NCBI RefSeq assembly: GCF_006363815.1
Contig: NZ_RRYT01000002.1
Location: 1-64,000, forward strand
DNA length: 64,000 nt
Origin: Thermomonospora catenispora
GTDB taxonomy: Bacteria > Actinomycetota > Actinomycetes > Streptosporangiales > Streptosporangiaceae
Direction: 5' to 3'
Positions 28,205 to 37,847 of this stretch are shown here, in pieces; the stretch's first letter is position 1; each line of letters starts with the position of its first letter. The translations under genes and the position numbers were made by a program. The notes under the pieces were generated by a model, which saw only the letters and a program-made list of their open reading frames with translations, made no database searches and had not been told where the DNA came from.

Positions 28205-28229
28205 CCCCGCGCACCGCCCCGGCGCGGGG
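28205..28229. terminator. Hairpin between convergent genes
   Basis: Eight-pair stem CCCCGCGC/GCGCGGGG with a nine-base loop, right after the stop at 28204 and just before the sdaA stop. It is probably bidirectional; no T tract is visible. Confidence 0.5.
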
Positions 28230-28232
28230 CCG

Positions 28233-29606
28233 TCAGCACTCGATGACGTTGACGGCCAGGCCGCCGCGGCTGGTCTCCTTGTAGGTGTCGAGCATGTCGC
28301 GGCCGGTGTCCCGCATGGTCTTGATGGCCTTGTCCAGGGAGACGAAGTGGCGGCCGTCGCCGTGCAGGGCGATGCGGGCCGCGGTGATCGCCTTGACCGC
28401 GCCCACGGCGTTGCGCTCGATGCAGGGGACCTGGACCAGGCCGCCCACCGGGTCGCAGGTGAGCCCCAGATTGTGCTCGATGCCGATCTCGGCGGCGTTC
28501 TCCACCTGCTCGGGGGTGCCGCCGAGGACCTCGGCCAGCCCGGCGGCGGCCATCGAACAGGCCGACCCCACCTCGCCCTGGCAGCCGACCTCGGCGCCGG
28601 AGATGGAGGCGTTCTGCTTGATCAGGACGCCGATGGCGCCGGCGGCCAGCAGGAAGCGCACCACGCCGGTCTCGTCGGCGCCGGGGACGAAGCGGTCGTA
28701 GTAGTGCAGGACGGCGGGGATGATGCCCGCCGCGCCGTTGGTGGGGGCGGTGACGACGCGCCCGCCCGCGGCGTTCTCCTCATTGACCGCCAGGGCGAAC
28801 AGGGTCACCCAGTCCATCGCGTGCATCGGGTCGGCCGACCCCTCGGTCCGCAGCCGGCGGTGCAGCCGCGGAGCGCGCCGGCGGACCTTCAGCCCGCCGG
28901 GCAGCAGCCCCTCGGTGGTGCAGCCGCGCCGCACACAGGCGCGCATCACCCGCCACAGCTCCAGCAGCCCGTCCCGGATCTGCGCCTCGCTGCGGCCGAA
29001 CGCCCGCTCGTTGGCCAGCATCAGCGCCGACACCGACAGCCCCGTCTCGGCGCAGCGGGCCAGCAGCTCGGCGGCCGACTCGAACGGATGGGGGACGACG
29101 GTGTCGTCGGGCTTGATCCGGTCGGCCCCGGTGGCGTTCTCGTCCGCCACGAACCCGCCGCCGACCGAGTAGTACACCCGGGAGCGCAGCTCCTCGCCGC
29201 CGGAGTCGTAGGCGGTGAAGCGCATCCCGTTCGGATGCCCCAGCAGGGACCGCTTGCGTTCGAAGACCAGGTGCTCCCCGACCGCGAACGGGATCTCCAC
29301 CCGGCCGAGCAGCCGCAGCGCGCCCCGCTCGCCGATGGCGGCCAGCCGCCCGGGGACCGCGTCCACGTCGACGAGCTCCGGTGTGTCGCCCTCCAGGCCC
29401 AGCATGACGGCCTTGTCGCTGCCGTGCCCCTTGCCGGTCAGGCCGAGCGACCCGTACAGCACGACCCGCACCGAGGCGGTCTTCTCCAGCAGACCGTCCC
29501 GGTCCAGGCCGCGGACGAAACGATGGGCGGCGACCATCGGGCCGCCGGTGTGCGAGCTGGACGGCCCGATGCCCACCTTGAACAGGTCGAAGACGCTGAT
29601 GGCCAT
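28233..29606 (-). CDS. sdaA: L-serine ammonia-lyase
   Basis: Iron-sulfur enzyme turning L-serine into pyruvate and ammonia. It is 457 residues from ATG 29606, with GAGGTAG upstream; the frame allows seven more residues. The N-terminal beta domain has [22 protein letters not shown]. The C-terminal domain has [43 protein letters not shown] and [22 protein letters not shown], which supply the cluster cysteines. It is the last gene of the glycine operon and would drain serine made by GlyA. Confidence 0.95.
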   Translation of the reverse strand: MAISVFDLFKVGIGPSSSHTGGPMVAAHRFVRGLDRDGLLEKTASVRVVLYGSLGLTGKGHGSDKAVMLGLEGDTPELVDVDAVPGRLAAIGERGALRLLGRVEIPFAVGEHLVFERKRSLLGHPNGMRFTAYDSGGEELRSRVYYSVGGGFVADENATGADRIKPDDTVVPHPFESAAELLARCAETGLSVSALMLANERAFGRSEAQIRDGLLELWRVMRACVRRGCTTEGLLPGGLKVRRRAPRLHRRLRTEGSADPMHAMDWVTLFALAVNEENAAGGRVVTAPTNGAAGIIPAVLHYYDRFVPGADETGVVRFLLAAGAIGVLIKQNASISGAEVGCQGEVGSACSMAAAGLAEVLGGTPEQVENAAEIGIEHNLGLTCDPVGGLVQVPCIERNAVGAVKAITAARIALHGDGRHFVSLDKAIKTMRDTGRDMLDTYKETSRGGLAVNVIEC

Positions 29607-29685
29607 GGCTACCTCGTTGTAGGCCAAGGCCCGGCGTGCCCCGCCCCGATCCCGCGGCGCCGGGCCGGGGATCAGGGCGACGGCG

Positions 29686-30947
<1,262 letters not shown>

Positions 30948-30948
<1 letters not shown>

Positions 30949-31337
30949 CAGGACTCCTCGATCAGCTTGCTGTAAGACTCGGCGTCCAGCAGGTCGCCGG
31001 GCTCCTCACTGACCCGCACCTTGAGGATCCACCCCTCGCCGTACGGGTCGTCGTTGATCACCTTGGGCTCGTCGATGACCGCCTGGTTGACGGCGGTGAT
31101 CTCGCCGGACACCGGTGCGTACAGGTCGCTGACCGACTTGGTCGACTCCAGCTCGCCGCACGGCTCACCGGCCTCGATGGTGTCGCCCTCCCCGGAGTGC
31201 AACTCCAGATAGACGATCTCACCGAGCGCGTCCGCGGCGTGCGCGGTGATGCCGATGGTGACGATGCCGTCCTCGTTGTCGAGGCCGGCCACCCACTCGT
31301 GCTCTTCGCTGTAACGGAGCTGCTCAGGAACGCTCAC
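30948..31337 (-). CDS. gcvH: Glycine cleavage system H protein
   Basis: Lipoyl carrier of the glycine cleavage complex, 129 residues. The lipoylated lysine is Lys67 in [20 protein letters not shown]. The C-terminal [16 protein letters not shown]-like region (here [16 protein letters not shown]) is also typical. It follows gcvT by 30 bases and overlaps glyA by one base. The P protein (GcvP) is not in this window. Confidence 0.96.
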
Positions 31338-31367
31338 GATCGCTTTCTCTCTTCCGGATCCGCACGT

Positions 31368-32468
31368 TTACGAACGCTTGTAGAACGGCAGGTCGACCAC
31401 GTCCACCGGTTCCCGCCTGCCGCGGACGTCGACGGCCAGCTCGCCGCCGACGGCTCCGCTGTCGACGTAGGCCATGGCGATCGGCTTGCCCAGGGTCGGC
31501 GACGGGGCGCCGCTGGTCACCACCCCGCAGGTCGTGCCGTCGGAGGCGACCACCGGATACCCCTTGCGGGGGGCCCGCCGGCCACGCGCCACCAGTCCCA
31601 CGAGCGTACGGCCCGGCGGGGTCTCGGCGTAGGCGCTCAGCACCTGCCGGCCCACGAAGTCGCCCGGCTTGCTCAGCTTGACCACCCGGCCCAGCCCCGC
31701 CTCGTACGGAGTGATCTCGGCGGTCAGCTCGTTGCCGTACAGCGGCATGCCCGCCTCCAGCCGCAGCGTGTCCCGCGCCGCCAGCCCGGCCGGCGTCACG
31801 CCCTCCGCCCCGGCCAGCGCGTTCCACACCGCGACGGCGTCGTCGGCGGCCACGAACAGCTCGAAGCCGTCCTCGCCGGTGTACCCGGTGCGCGCGATCA
31901 CGGCGTCCGTTCCGGCGACCCGCCCGCGCCGCCAGGCGTAGTACTTCAGATCGTCCAGAGCGGCGTCGGTGAAGCGGCTCAGGATCTCCTGCGATCGCGG
32001 ACCCTGCAGCGCGATCAGCGCGTGCTCGTCGCTGCGGTCGGCCACGCGGGCGTCGAACCGCCCGGCGATCCGCTCGGTGAGCGCGTCGCGGACCGTGGCG
32101 GTGTTGGCGGCGTTGGCGACGACGAGGTACTCCTCCTCGGCCAGCCGGTAGACGATCAGGTCGTCGAGCACCCCGCCGTCCGGGGCGCAGAGCATGGTGT
32201 AGCGGGCGCGGCCCACCGCGACCGTCGACAGCTCGCCCACCAGCGCGTAGTCCAGTCCTTCGGCGGCCTGGGGGCCGGTGACGAAGATCTCCCCCATGTG
32301 GGACAGGTCGAACAGCCCCGCCTCGGTGCGGACCGCCCGGTGCTCGGCGGTCTCGCCGTCGTACCGCAGGGGCATCAGGAAACCGGCGAACTCCACGATG
32401 GTCGCGCCCAGCTCGCGGTGCACGTCATACAGCGGGGTCCGCTTGGCGGTGGTGTCATCGGCAGGCAC
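31368..32468 (-). CDS. gcvT: Glycine cleavage system T protein (aminomethyltransferase)
   Basis: Transfers the aminomethyl group from GcvH to tetrahydrofolate, releasing ammonia. It is 366 residues from GTG 32468, chosen because AAGGAG lies seven bases upstream; another GTG at 32486 lacks a ribosome site. Signatures are RTPLYDVHRELGATIVEFAGFLMPLRYD, DLSHMGEIFVTGPQA and ARTGYTGEDGFEL. It is the first gene of the glycine operon and lies about 60 bases after a tandem glycine riboswitch. Confidence 0.95.
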   Translation of the reverse strand: MPADDTTAKRTPLYDVHRELGATIVEFAGFLMPLRYDGETAEHRAVRTEAGLFDLSHMGEIFVTGPQAAEGLDYALVGELSTVAVGRARYTMLCAPDGGVLDDLIVYRLAEEEYLVVANAANTATVRDALTERIAGRFDARVADRSDEHALIALQGPRSQEILSRFTDAALDDLKYYAWRRGRVAGTDAVIARTGYTGEDGFELFVAADDAVAVWNALAGAEGVTPAGLAARDTLRLEAGMPLYGNELTAEITPYEAGLGRVVKLSKPGDFVGRQVLSAYAETPPGRTLVGLVARGRRAPRKGYPVVASDGTTCGVVTSGAPSPTLGKPIAMAYVDSGAVGGELAVDVRGRREPVDVVDLPFYKRS

Positions 32469-32528
32469 GGGTCGGCTCCTTGTCACGCTGCACTGGTCTC
32501 ATGTTCCCATCCGGACCAGGCTGGACGG

Positions 32529-32715
32529 CGCCTCCCCCTCTGTCATCGGAGCCTGAGAGATTCGCCCCCCGCGGGGCGGGAGGCTTTCACCGTCGGCGGG
32601 GGACCGGAGTCCCCGCTTTCCAGAGGACGCCTGCTTCCGTGCGGTCCTGGTGCCTGAGAGGTTCCGGGGAGGAGTTGCTCCTTCGGCGTCCCCCGCCGGC
32701 TGCGAGGGCGCTCTC
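32529..32715 (-). promoter_or_regulatory. Tandem glycine riboswitch (gcvT motif)
   Basis: Two aptamers read on the minus strand. The first (about 32645-32695) has GGAGCAACTCC and CCTCTCAGGCACCAGG, and its long arm ends CTCTGGAAAGC. The second (about 32529-32610) has GGTGAAAGCCTCCCG and ATCTCTCAGGCTCCGATGACAGAGGG. Both CTCTCAGG cores and the GACAGAGG strand are hallmark glycine-aptamer sequences. It lies before gcvT-gcvH-glyA-sdaA. In other bacteria such tandem switches turn on glycine breakdown when glycine is high. Confidence 0.92.
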
Positions 32716-32786
32716 CCGCGCGGAGTCATCGGCGCGTGCCTCAGGCTAGCAGCGCCGGGCGGCCGGGCGAAGGGCCGGAGCGGTGT

Positions 32787-33263
32787 TCACTCCAAGGCCA
32801 GCCGGACCGCCTCGGCGGGGTCGGCCGCGTGCCGGACGCCCGGCGGCTCCCGGCCGTCGGCGTCCAGCACCCGCCACCCGCCGAGCTGCACCACCGGGAC
32901 GCCTCCGCGGCGCATCGCGTGCGCCAGCTCCGAGAGCGTCCCCCACGAGCCGCCCACCGCGATCACCGCGTCGGCCGCGGTCACCAGCAGCACGTTCCTG
33001 GCCTGTCCGAGGCCGGTGGGGAGGGCGACGGTCAGGTCGGGGCAGGCCCCGGCGCGGTCGTCGCCGGAGAGGATGCCCACCACCGTGCCGCCGGCCGCCC
33101 GCGCCCCGGCGGCCACCGCCGCCATCACGCCGCCGTAGCCGCCGCACAATACGACCGCGCCGCGCTCGGCCAGCAGCCGCCCGACCTCGCGGGCGTCCCG
33201 TTCCTCCCGAGGGGTGCAGTCCGCCGGACCGCACACCGCGATCTGGGGCCTCACCCGGTTCAC
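32787..33263 (-). CDS. LOG-like Rossmann protein (TIGR00725 type)
   Basis: Protein of 158 residues related to the lysine-decarboxylase-like/SLOG fold. Its parts are QIAVCGPADCTPREERDAREVGRLLA, a glycine-rich VVLCGGYGGVMAAVAAGARAAGGTVVGIL and AVIAVGGSWGTLSELAHAMRRG, which corresponds to the PGGxGTxxE motif of LOG phosphoribohydrolases with changed residues. It probably binds a nucleotide; cytokinin-type activity is not supported. It faces away from rip1 and lies just beyond the glycine riboswitch, but on the same strand as that operon with its own upstream region. Confidence 0.8.
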   Translation of the reverse strand: MNRVRPQIAVCGPADCTPREERDAREVGRLLAERGAVVLCGGYGGVMAAVAAGARAAGGTVVGILSGDDRAGACPDLTVALPTGLGQARNVLLVTAADAVIAVGGSWGTLSELAHAMRRGGVPVVQLGGWRVLDADGREPPGVRHAADPAEAVRLALE

Positions 33264-33481
33264 GGTAGCCGCCCGCGCCCGCCGCGGGGGAGGGGCGCGC
33301 CGCGCGGAAACGGCGGGGCCGGGACCGCCGAAGGGTCCGGCGGGGCGGCGCGGGGACCGCCGCGCGGAGGGCGGGCAGGGCCGCGCGGGCGACCGGGTCC
33401 GGAAACCTTTCCGGCGGGTCCGTTCGTACCGGATGGCATACGCTTGACCCGATCGCGGGGGCGCAGATCGTCGGAGGGCTC

Positions 33482-34789
33482 ATGGAATCGCTGATCGTGC
33501 TGGGCGGCGCGCTGCTGTTCTTCCTGCTGCTCATGCTGTCGATCGCGTTGCACGAGCTGGGGCACTTCAGCTTCGCCAAGCTCTTCGGGGTGCGCGTCCC
33601 GCAGTTCATGGTCGGTTTCGGGCCCACCCTGTGGTCCGTCCGCCGCGGGGAGACCGAGTACGGGATCAAATGGCTGCCGTTCGGCGGCTACATCCGGATG
33701 ATCGGCATGCTGCCGCCCGTCAAGGGCGACCCGTCCGGGCGGGCGCGCACCATGCGGACCGGGCCGTTCCAGGGGCTGATCGACTCGGCCCGGGGCGCGG
33801 CGCTGGAGGAGGTCGGCCCGGGGGACGAGAACCGGGTGTTCTACTCCAAGAAGTGGTGGCAGAAGCTGCTGATCATGCTCGGCGGCCCGGCCATGAACAT
33901 CCTGCTGGCGGTGGTGTTCTTCGCCATCCTGATCATGGGGTTCGGGGTGGAGCGGCCGCAGCCGGTGATCAGCTCGGTGTCCAAGTGCGTCATCCCGGCG
34001 GCCGAGGCGGGCCGTCAGGAGTGCCGTCCCGGCGAGCGGCTCACCCCCGCCGCCGCGGTGGGACTGCGTCCGGGGGACCGTTTCATCTCCTACGACGGCG
34101 TCCGCATCGAGGACTACGAGCAGCTGCAGCGCCTCATCCGCCGCTCCGGCGGCAAGACCGTGCAGGTCGTCGTGGCCGATCGGGAGGGGACGCGGCGCAC
34201 GCTCCACATCCCCGTCACCACCAACCGGCTGCGCTCGCTGGACGACCCCGACAAGATCGAGACCGTCGGCTTCCTGGGCATCTCCCCGCTGGTGGAACGG
34301 GAGCGGCTCGGCCCCGGCGCGGTCGCCGAGCGCATGGCGGAGATGACCCGGCGGACCGTGGTCGCGCTGGTGCAGCTGCCGCAGCGGATGGTCGACGTGT
34401 GGCACGCCGCCTTCGGCGGCGCCGAGCGCGACCCCGAGGGCCCGATCGGCGTGGTCGGCGCCAGCCGCATCGGCGGTGAGATCATCGCCTCCGAGCACCC
34501 CACCACCGACAAGATCGTCTGGTTCGTCTCGGTGCTGGCCGCGGTCAACTTCGGCGTCGGGATGTTCAACCTGATCCCGCTGCTGCCGCTGGACGGCGGC
34601 CACATCGCCGGAGCCCTGTGGGAGGCCGTCAAGCGCGGCACCGCCCGCCTGCTGCGCCGTCCCGACCCAGGCTACGTCGACGTGGCCAAGGCCCTGCCCC
34701 TCACCTATGTGATGGCCGGGATCCTGCTGGTGATGGGCGCCCTGCTCATCTACGCGGACCTGGTCAACCCCATCCACTTCACCGGCTGA
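33482..34789 (+). CDS. rip1: Site-2 intramembrane protease (Rip1/RseP, M50B)
   Basis: Zinc intramembrane protease that cleaves membrane-bound anti-sigma factors. It is 435 residues. HELGH is at residues 24-28 in the first transmembrane helix, and a C-terminal NLIPLLPLDGGHIAGAL carries the third zinc ligand. A central PDZ domain (GLRPGDRFISYDGVRIEDYEQLQ) lies between the transmembrane parts. CGGAGGG precedes the ATG. The usual neighbours dxr and ispG are absent here, so this may be a relocated or second copy. Confidence 0.92.
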   Translation: MESLIVLGGALLFFLLLMLSIALHELGHFSFAKLFGVRVPQFMVGFGPTLWSVRRGETEYGIKWLPFGGYIRMIGMLPPVKGDPSGRARTMRTGPFQGLIDSARGAALEEVGPGDENRVFYSKKWWQKLLIMLGGPAMNILLAVVFFAILIMGFGVERPQPVISSVSKCVIPAAEAGRQECRPGERLTPAAAVGLRPGDRFISYDGVRIEDYEQLQRLIRRSGGKTVQVVVADREGTRRTLHIPVTTNRLRSLDDPDKIETVGFLGISPLVERERLGPGAVAERMAEMTRRTVVALVQLPQRMVDVWHAAFGGAERDPEGPIGVVGASRIGGEIIASEHPTTDKIVWFVSVLAAVNFGVGMFNLIPLLPLDGGHIAGALWEAVKRGTARLLRRPDPGYVDVAKALPLTYVMAGILLVMGALLIYADLVNPIHFTG

Positions 34790-34864
34790 CCCCTTCGCCG
34801 GGGCGCAAGGGCCTGCGCAGACGGTCGCGGACGGCACCGCTTCGTGGCCTTCTCGACAGCCGAT

Positions 34865-34879
34865 CCCCGCCTGGCGGGG
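34865..34879 (+). terminator. Small hairpin after rip1
   Basis: CCCCGC/GCGGGG stem with a three-base loop, 75 bases beyond the stop and just before the next promoter box. It is weak, without a T tract. Confidence 0.25.
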
Positions 34880-34894
34880 GCCGCGGCCTTTGCC

Positions 34895-34900
34895 TAGCCT
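34895..34900 (+). promoter_or_regulatory. -10 box for the exported protein gene at 34935
   Basis: TAGCCT, predicting transcription from about 34907 and a short leader that contains GAGGGGAG before GTG 34935. Confidence 0.45.
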
Positions 34901-34934
34901 TTCGGATGGTGACCACCGGGGAGAGGGGAGCGGA

Positions 34935-35660
34935 GTGGGCCTGCCGCGGCCGCCCGAGCACTTCGACCGGATCTACTCGCCGCCGGAGCCGCCGACGCCG
35001 CGGCGCCGTCGGCCCGGGCGCCTCACCGTCCTGTCGGCGGCGGCGGTCGTCGCGGCGGCGGCGATGGCGCTGGTGTTCCTGCTGCCCGTGGGGGGCGACG
35101 ACGGCCGGGCGGCGTCGGGCCGGACGGCCTCCTCGGCTCCCGGCGGGGCCCCCACCGCTTCGCGGCGCCGCTACTCGACGCTGCCGCCGGCGTGCGGCAC
35201 CGTCTCGGAGCGGACCGTGCGGCGGCTGGTGCCGGGTGGACGGCCGACCTCCAGCGGGAACGCCACGTTCGGCTACTGCGGGTACGGTTCGACGTCGGGC
35301 GAGCCCCGGTGGCTGTCGGTCGACCTGCGGCTGTACACCGAGATCGGCGCGTTCACCCCGGAGCAGAGCGCCCAGCGGCACTTCGACATCAAGTGGACGC
35401 TGGCCGGCCGCTCGACCGAGGACCGGACGGTCACCCTGGAGGCGCTGCCGGGCCTGGGCGACCAGGCGTACCGCTGGTTCAAGGTGGACCGGCGGCGGCC
35501 GCTGGCGATCGGCGAGGTCGCGGTGCGCACCGGCAACGTGGTGATCACGGCCGGCTACAGCGAACCGACGGCCGGAACGGAGCCGTCGCCGCGGCAACGG
35601 GAGCGGTGCCTGGAGGAGGCCGCCGCGGTCGCCCGAGAAGTCCTGGGGAGTCTGGGCTAA
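34935..35660 (+). CDS. Membrane-anchored exported protein, unknown function
   Basis: Protein of 241 residues from GTG 34935 (GAGGGGAG upstream). It has a Pro/Arg-rich cytosolic N-terminus, one transmembrane helix (about 31-51, LTVLSAAAVVAAAAMALVFLL), a Ser/Gly/Ala linker and an extracellular domain with three cysteines (PACGTVSE, FGYCGYGS, RERCLEE). The GNATFGYCGYGS and GLGDQAYRW stretches resemble the DUF3558-type exported proteins of actinobacteria, but this is a loose likeness. It does not appear to share an operon with rip1. Confidence 0.7.
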   Translation: MGLPRPPEHFDRIYSPPEPPTPRRRRPGRLTVLSAAAVVAAAAMALVFLLPVGGDDGRAASGRTASSAPGGAPTASRRRYSTLPPACGTVSERTVRRLVPGGRPTSSGNATFGYCGYGSTSGEPRWLSVDLRLYTEIGAFTPEQSAQRHFDIKWTLAGRSTEDRTVTLEALPGLGDQAYRWFKVDRRRPLAIGEVAVRTGNVVITAGYSEPTAGTEPSPRQRERCLEEAAAVAREVLGSLG

Positions 35661-35687
35661 AACGTTTGCGGGTAATCGGCCGAACCC

Positions 35688-35715
35688 GTTAAGTGACCGA
35701 CGATTCACCGTTAAG
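35688..35715. promoter_or_regulatory. BldD-like site flanked by GTTAAG repeats
   Basis: GTTAAG at 35688-35693 and again at 35710-35715. Between them is AGTGA (35692-35696) and, seven bases on, TTCACC. The actinobacterial regulator BldD binds AGTGA...TCACC pairs. A similar arrangement occurs at 58107-58133. Confidence 0.4.
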
Positions 35716-35820
35716 CTGTCTCGGTAAATACGGGTGTAAGCCGATTCGCGGAGGGTATCGGTCCCGGCGTCGGGCACGCGCAGAGGGGAGACGCGTGCCC
35801 AGGAGGAGGAGGGCGCACAC

Positions 35821-35856
35821 GTGGCCGTTCGATTGGTGGGGGTGTCCTGGGTCTAG
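35821..35856 (+). CDS. Candidate 11-residue leader peptide
   Basis: GTG-initiated 11-codon ORF (VAVRLVGVSWV) with the run AGGAGGAGGAGGG ending seven bases before it, one of the strongest ribosome sites in the window. It stops 53 bases before a strong terminator hairpin, the arrangement of an attenuating leader peptide. The Trp codon is second to last. There is no biosynthetic gene directly downstream, so the regulated target is unclear. A longer ORF in another frame over the same bases looks unlike a protein. Confidence 0.4.
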   Translation: MAVRLVGVSWV

Positions 35857-35909
35857 GTCGGCCTGGACTCGCGATCACCCCGTCAAGAAGAGCACGGCAC
35901 TGCCGAGCA

Positions 35910-35949
35910 GGCCGCCGGGCGGAGGTTCCGCCCGGCGGCCTTGCTGTTG
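35910..35949 (+). terminator. Strong Rho-independent terminator
   Basis: Perfect 13-base-pair stem (35910-35922 with 35928-35940), loop AGGTT, then TTGCTGTTG. It is far from any annotated upstream stop (250 bases), so it ends a separate transcript or acts as an attenuator. Confidence 0.8.
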
Positions 35950-36218
35950 CCGGCTGCCCACATTTTGGTTAACTCCGAGGAAAGTTCTGCGCGTCCATTG
36001 AGAGGGACGTCACGAATGGTAAGTGGCGCGAATATCGGTCAAGGCGTGACGGCCGTTCTGTGACTGCCGAACGTGGTGGCGGCCGGCCGGGCCGGCCGCA
36101 TGCCCGCCGCATCTCCCCGTGAGGGGGGCCGCCCTCCGCTCCTCGCCGGCGGACGCGGGGCCGCGCCCGCCCCCGTCCGGATGAGCCGTTCCGGACATCG
36201 GTCGATGACCGGCATGGG

Positions 36219-36224
36219 TACGTT
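36219..36224 (+). promoter_or_regulatory. -10 box of a leaderless promoter for the phosphopantetheinyl transferase
   Basis: TACGTT ends seven bases before GTG 36232. It supports that GTG as the start over several in-frame ATGs upstream. Confidence 0.5.
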
Positions 36225-36231
36225 GGGGCGC

Positions 36232-36954
36232 GTGCTGGAGTGTCAGGTGTGGTGGGCCAGGCGCGAGGACGTGCGCCCCTGGCATGTGGACCTGCTCAAC
36301 GACACCGAGCGCGCCCGCCGCGACCGGTACCGGCGCGAGGCCGACCGCGACCGCTTCACCGTGGGCGTCGCCGTGACCCGGCTGGCCGCCGGGGCCCTGC
36401 TGGGGGTCCGGCCGGAGCGGGTGCCGGTGGATCGCACGTGCCCGGGCTGCGGGGCCCCGCACGGACGTCCCGTGATCGAGGGCGGCCCGCAGCTGTCGGT
36501 CTCGCACTCGGGAGACCTCGTGGTCGTGGCGCTGAGCCGCGGCGGGCCGGTCGGCGTGGACGTCGAACAGGACTCCGGCCGGCTGGGCGAGGGCATCGTC
36601 CGGCAGCTGCTCGGCTCCGAAGAGGTCGCCGACCTGCGGGACCTGGGGGCGGCCTGGCTCCGGCGCGGCCTGCTGACCTACTGGACCCGCAAGGAGGCCG
36701 TCGTGAAGGCCACCGGCGACGGGCTGCGGGTCCCGTTGACCGACGTGCGGGTCTCCGCGCCCGACGAGCCCCCGCGGCTGCTGTCCTGGAAGGGGCGTCG
36801 CGACCTGCCCGGCCGGATGACCCTGCGGACCCTGGCCCCCGGCCCCGGCTACGCCGCCTGCCTGGCCCTGATCGACCAGCCCGACCCGGTGATCGTCGAA
36901 CGCTCCGCGAGCCCCGGGCTAGCCGAGCCGGGGAGCTGGGACGCGGGCCAGTAG
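36232..36954 (+). CDS. 4'-phosphopantetheinyl transferase (Sfp type)
   Basis: Attaches the phosphopantetheine arm of CoA to carrier proteins of fatty acid, polyketide or peptide synthases. It has 240 residues from GTG 36232. The magnesium motif GVDVE is at 108-112 and the WTRKEAVVKATG motif at 151-162; LSVSHSGDLVVVAL is the CoA-binding strand. In-frame ATGs at 36181, 36205 and 36214 give longer forms but have no better ribosome site. No carrier-protein gene is nearby, so it may be the general-purpose enzyme of the cell. Its end overlaps the end of the SDR gene by 36 bases. Confidence 0.88.
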   Translation: MLECQVWWARREDVRPWHVDLLNDTERARRDRYRREADRDRFTVGVAVTRLAAGALLGVRPERVPVDRTCPGCGAPHGRPVIEGGPQLSVSHSGDLVVVALSRGGPVGVDVEQDSGRLGEGIVRQLLGSEEVADLRDLGAAWLRRGLLTYWTRKEAVVKATGDGLRVPLTDVRVSAPDEPPRLLSWKGRRDLPGRMTLRTLAPGPGYAACLALIDQPDPVIVERSASPGLAEPGSWDAGQ

Positions 36955-37786
36955 CCGCACGACGGCCGGGGACAGCCGCGACAGCCCGTGCAGCAGGCGG
37001 GCCTCGGCGTTGACCGGCACGACCGGCTTGTTCTTCACGATGGCCTCGATGATGCGCTCGGCGACCTTCTCCGGGCGGGTAGCGGCGCAGCCGCAGCCCT
37101 CTCTCGCCCAGCGCCCGCAGCCGCTCGGCGCGGGCCTCGTCCATGCCGACGAAGCGCGCGTTGCGGAGGATGTTCGTCGCGGAGAAGCCGGGGCAGACGG
37201 CGGTCACCCCGATGCGGTCGGAGGCCAGCTCGGCGCGCAGGCACTCGCTGAGCATCAGCACCGCCGCCTTGGTGGTGCAGTAGGCGGGGAGCATGCGGCT
37301 GGGGCAGTAGGCGGCGGCGGAGGCGATGTTGACGATGTGGCCGCCCTTGTTGGGCCGCTCCGGCCTGATCGGCAGGGCCCGGGAGCGCTGCGCCATCTGC
37401 GCGCCGAACAGCCGGCAGCCGTGGATCACGCCCCACAGGTTGACCCCCATGATGCGCTCCCAGTCCGCCGGGCCGGTCTCCAGGAACGGCCCGCTCATCG
37501 TGATCCCGGCGTTGTTGACCACGATGTCGGGGACCCGGTGCCCGTCCCGCACGGCGGCGGCGAACTCCTCCATCGCCGCGGCGTCGGCCACGTCCACCCG
37601 CCAGGCGGTGGCCGCCGGGCCGCGGGCGCCGGCCAGCGTCGCGGTCCGCTCGGCGGCGGAGCCGTCGATGTCGGCGGCGATCACCGTGGCGCCGCGCTCG
37701 GCCAGGGCCAGCGCGGTGGCCCGACCGAAACCGCTGCCGGCTCCGGTGACCACCGCCAGCGCGCCGTCGAAAGGGGCCAGGGGCAT
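36919..37786 (-). pseudogene. Short-chain dehydrogenase/reductase with a frameshift
   Basis: SDR of about 288 residues if one base is removed. The first part has TGAGSGFG (residues 14-21), NNAG and the catalytic YxxxK (AYCTTKAAV). Reading then leaves the frame in a C-run near 37072-37081. The correct continuation (PEKVAERIIEAIVKNKPVVPVNAEARLL) is found in the +1 frame and ends at 36919. Dropping one C restores Tyr-Pro-Pro-Glu-Lys. The uncorrected frame runs on into the transferase gene as nonsense. It is a true frameshift or a sequencing error. It lies 61 bases after a TetR gene on the same strand. Confidence 0.8.
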
Positions 37787-37847
37787 GGCGACCTCCGCGA
37801 TGTCAGGAGGGGTCCTTCCCCGGTCGCCGGCCTGAGGAAACGTCCGA

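Larger units (their letters stand above)
35661..36231. other. Long intergenic region with BldD-like box, short ORF and terminator
   Basis: About 570 bases with no ordinary gene. In order it holds paired GTTAAG repeats around an AGTGA/TCACC pair (35688-35715) and a TAAATA box (35725-35730). A hairpin (about 35772-35800), an 11-codon ORF with a very strong ribosome site (35821) and a strong terminator (35910-35949) follow. The last part is an AT-richer stretch to the leaderless start of the transferase gene at 36232. The four-part order resembles a regulated leader or a small RNA unit. Confidence 0.5.

Noticed and set aside
35735-35950. Known riboswitch (ydaO c-di-AMP, ZTP, cobalamin)
   Set aside because: None of the conserved core strings of these classes was found; only hairpins and a terminator are visible. 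I could not run a covariance search.
35693-36001. 102-codon ORF over the leader-like unit
   Set aside because: Arg/Cys/Pro-rich product, no ribosome site at its start, and it reads through the terminator hairpin. A shorter ORF in another frame has a much better ribosome site.
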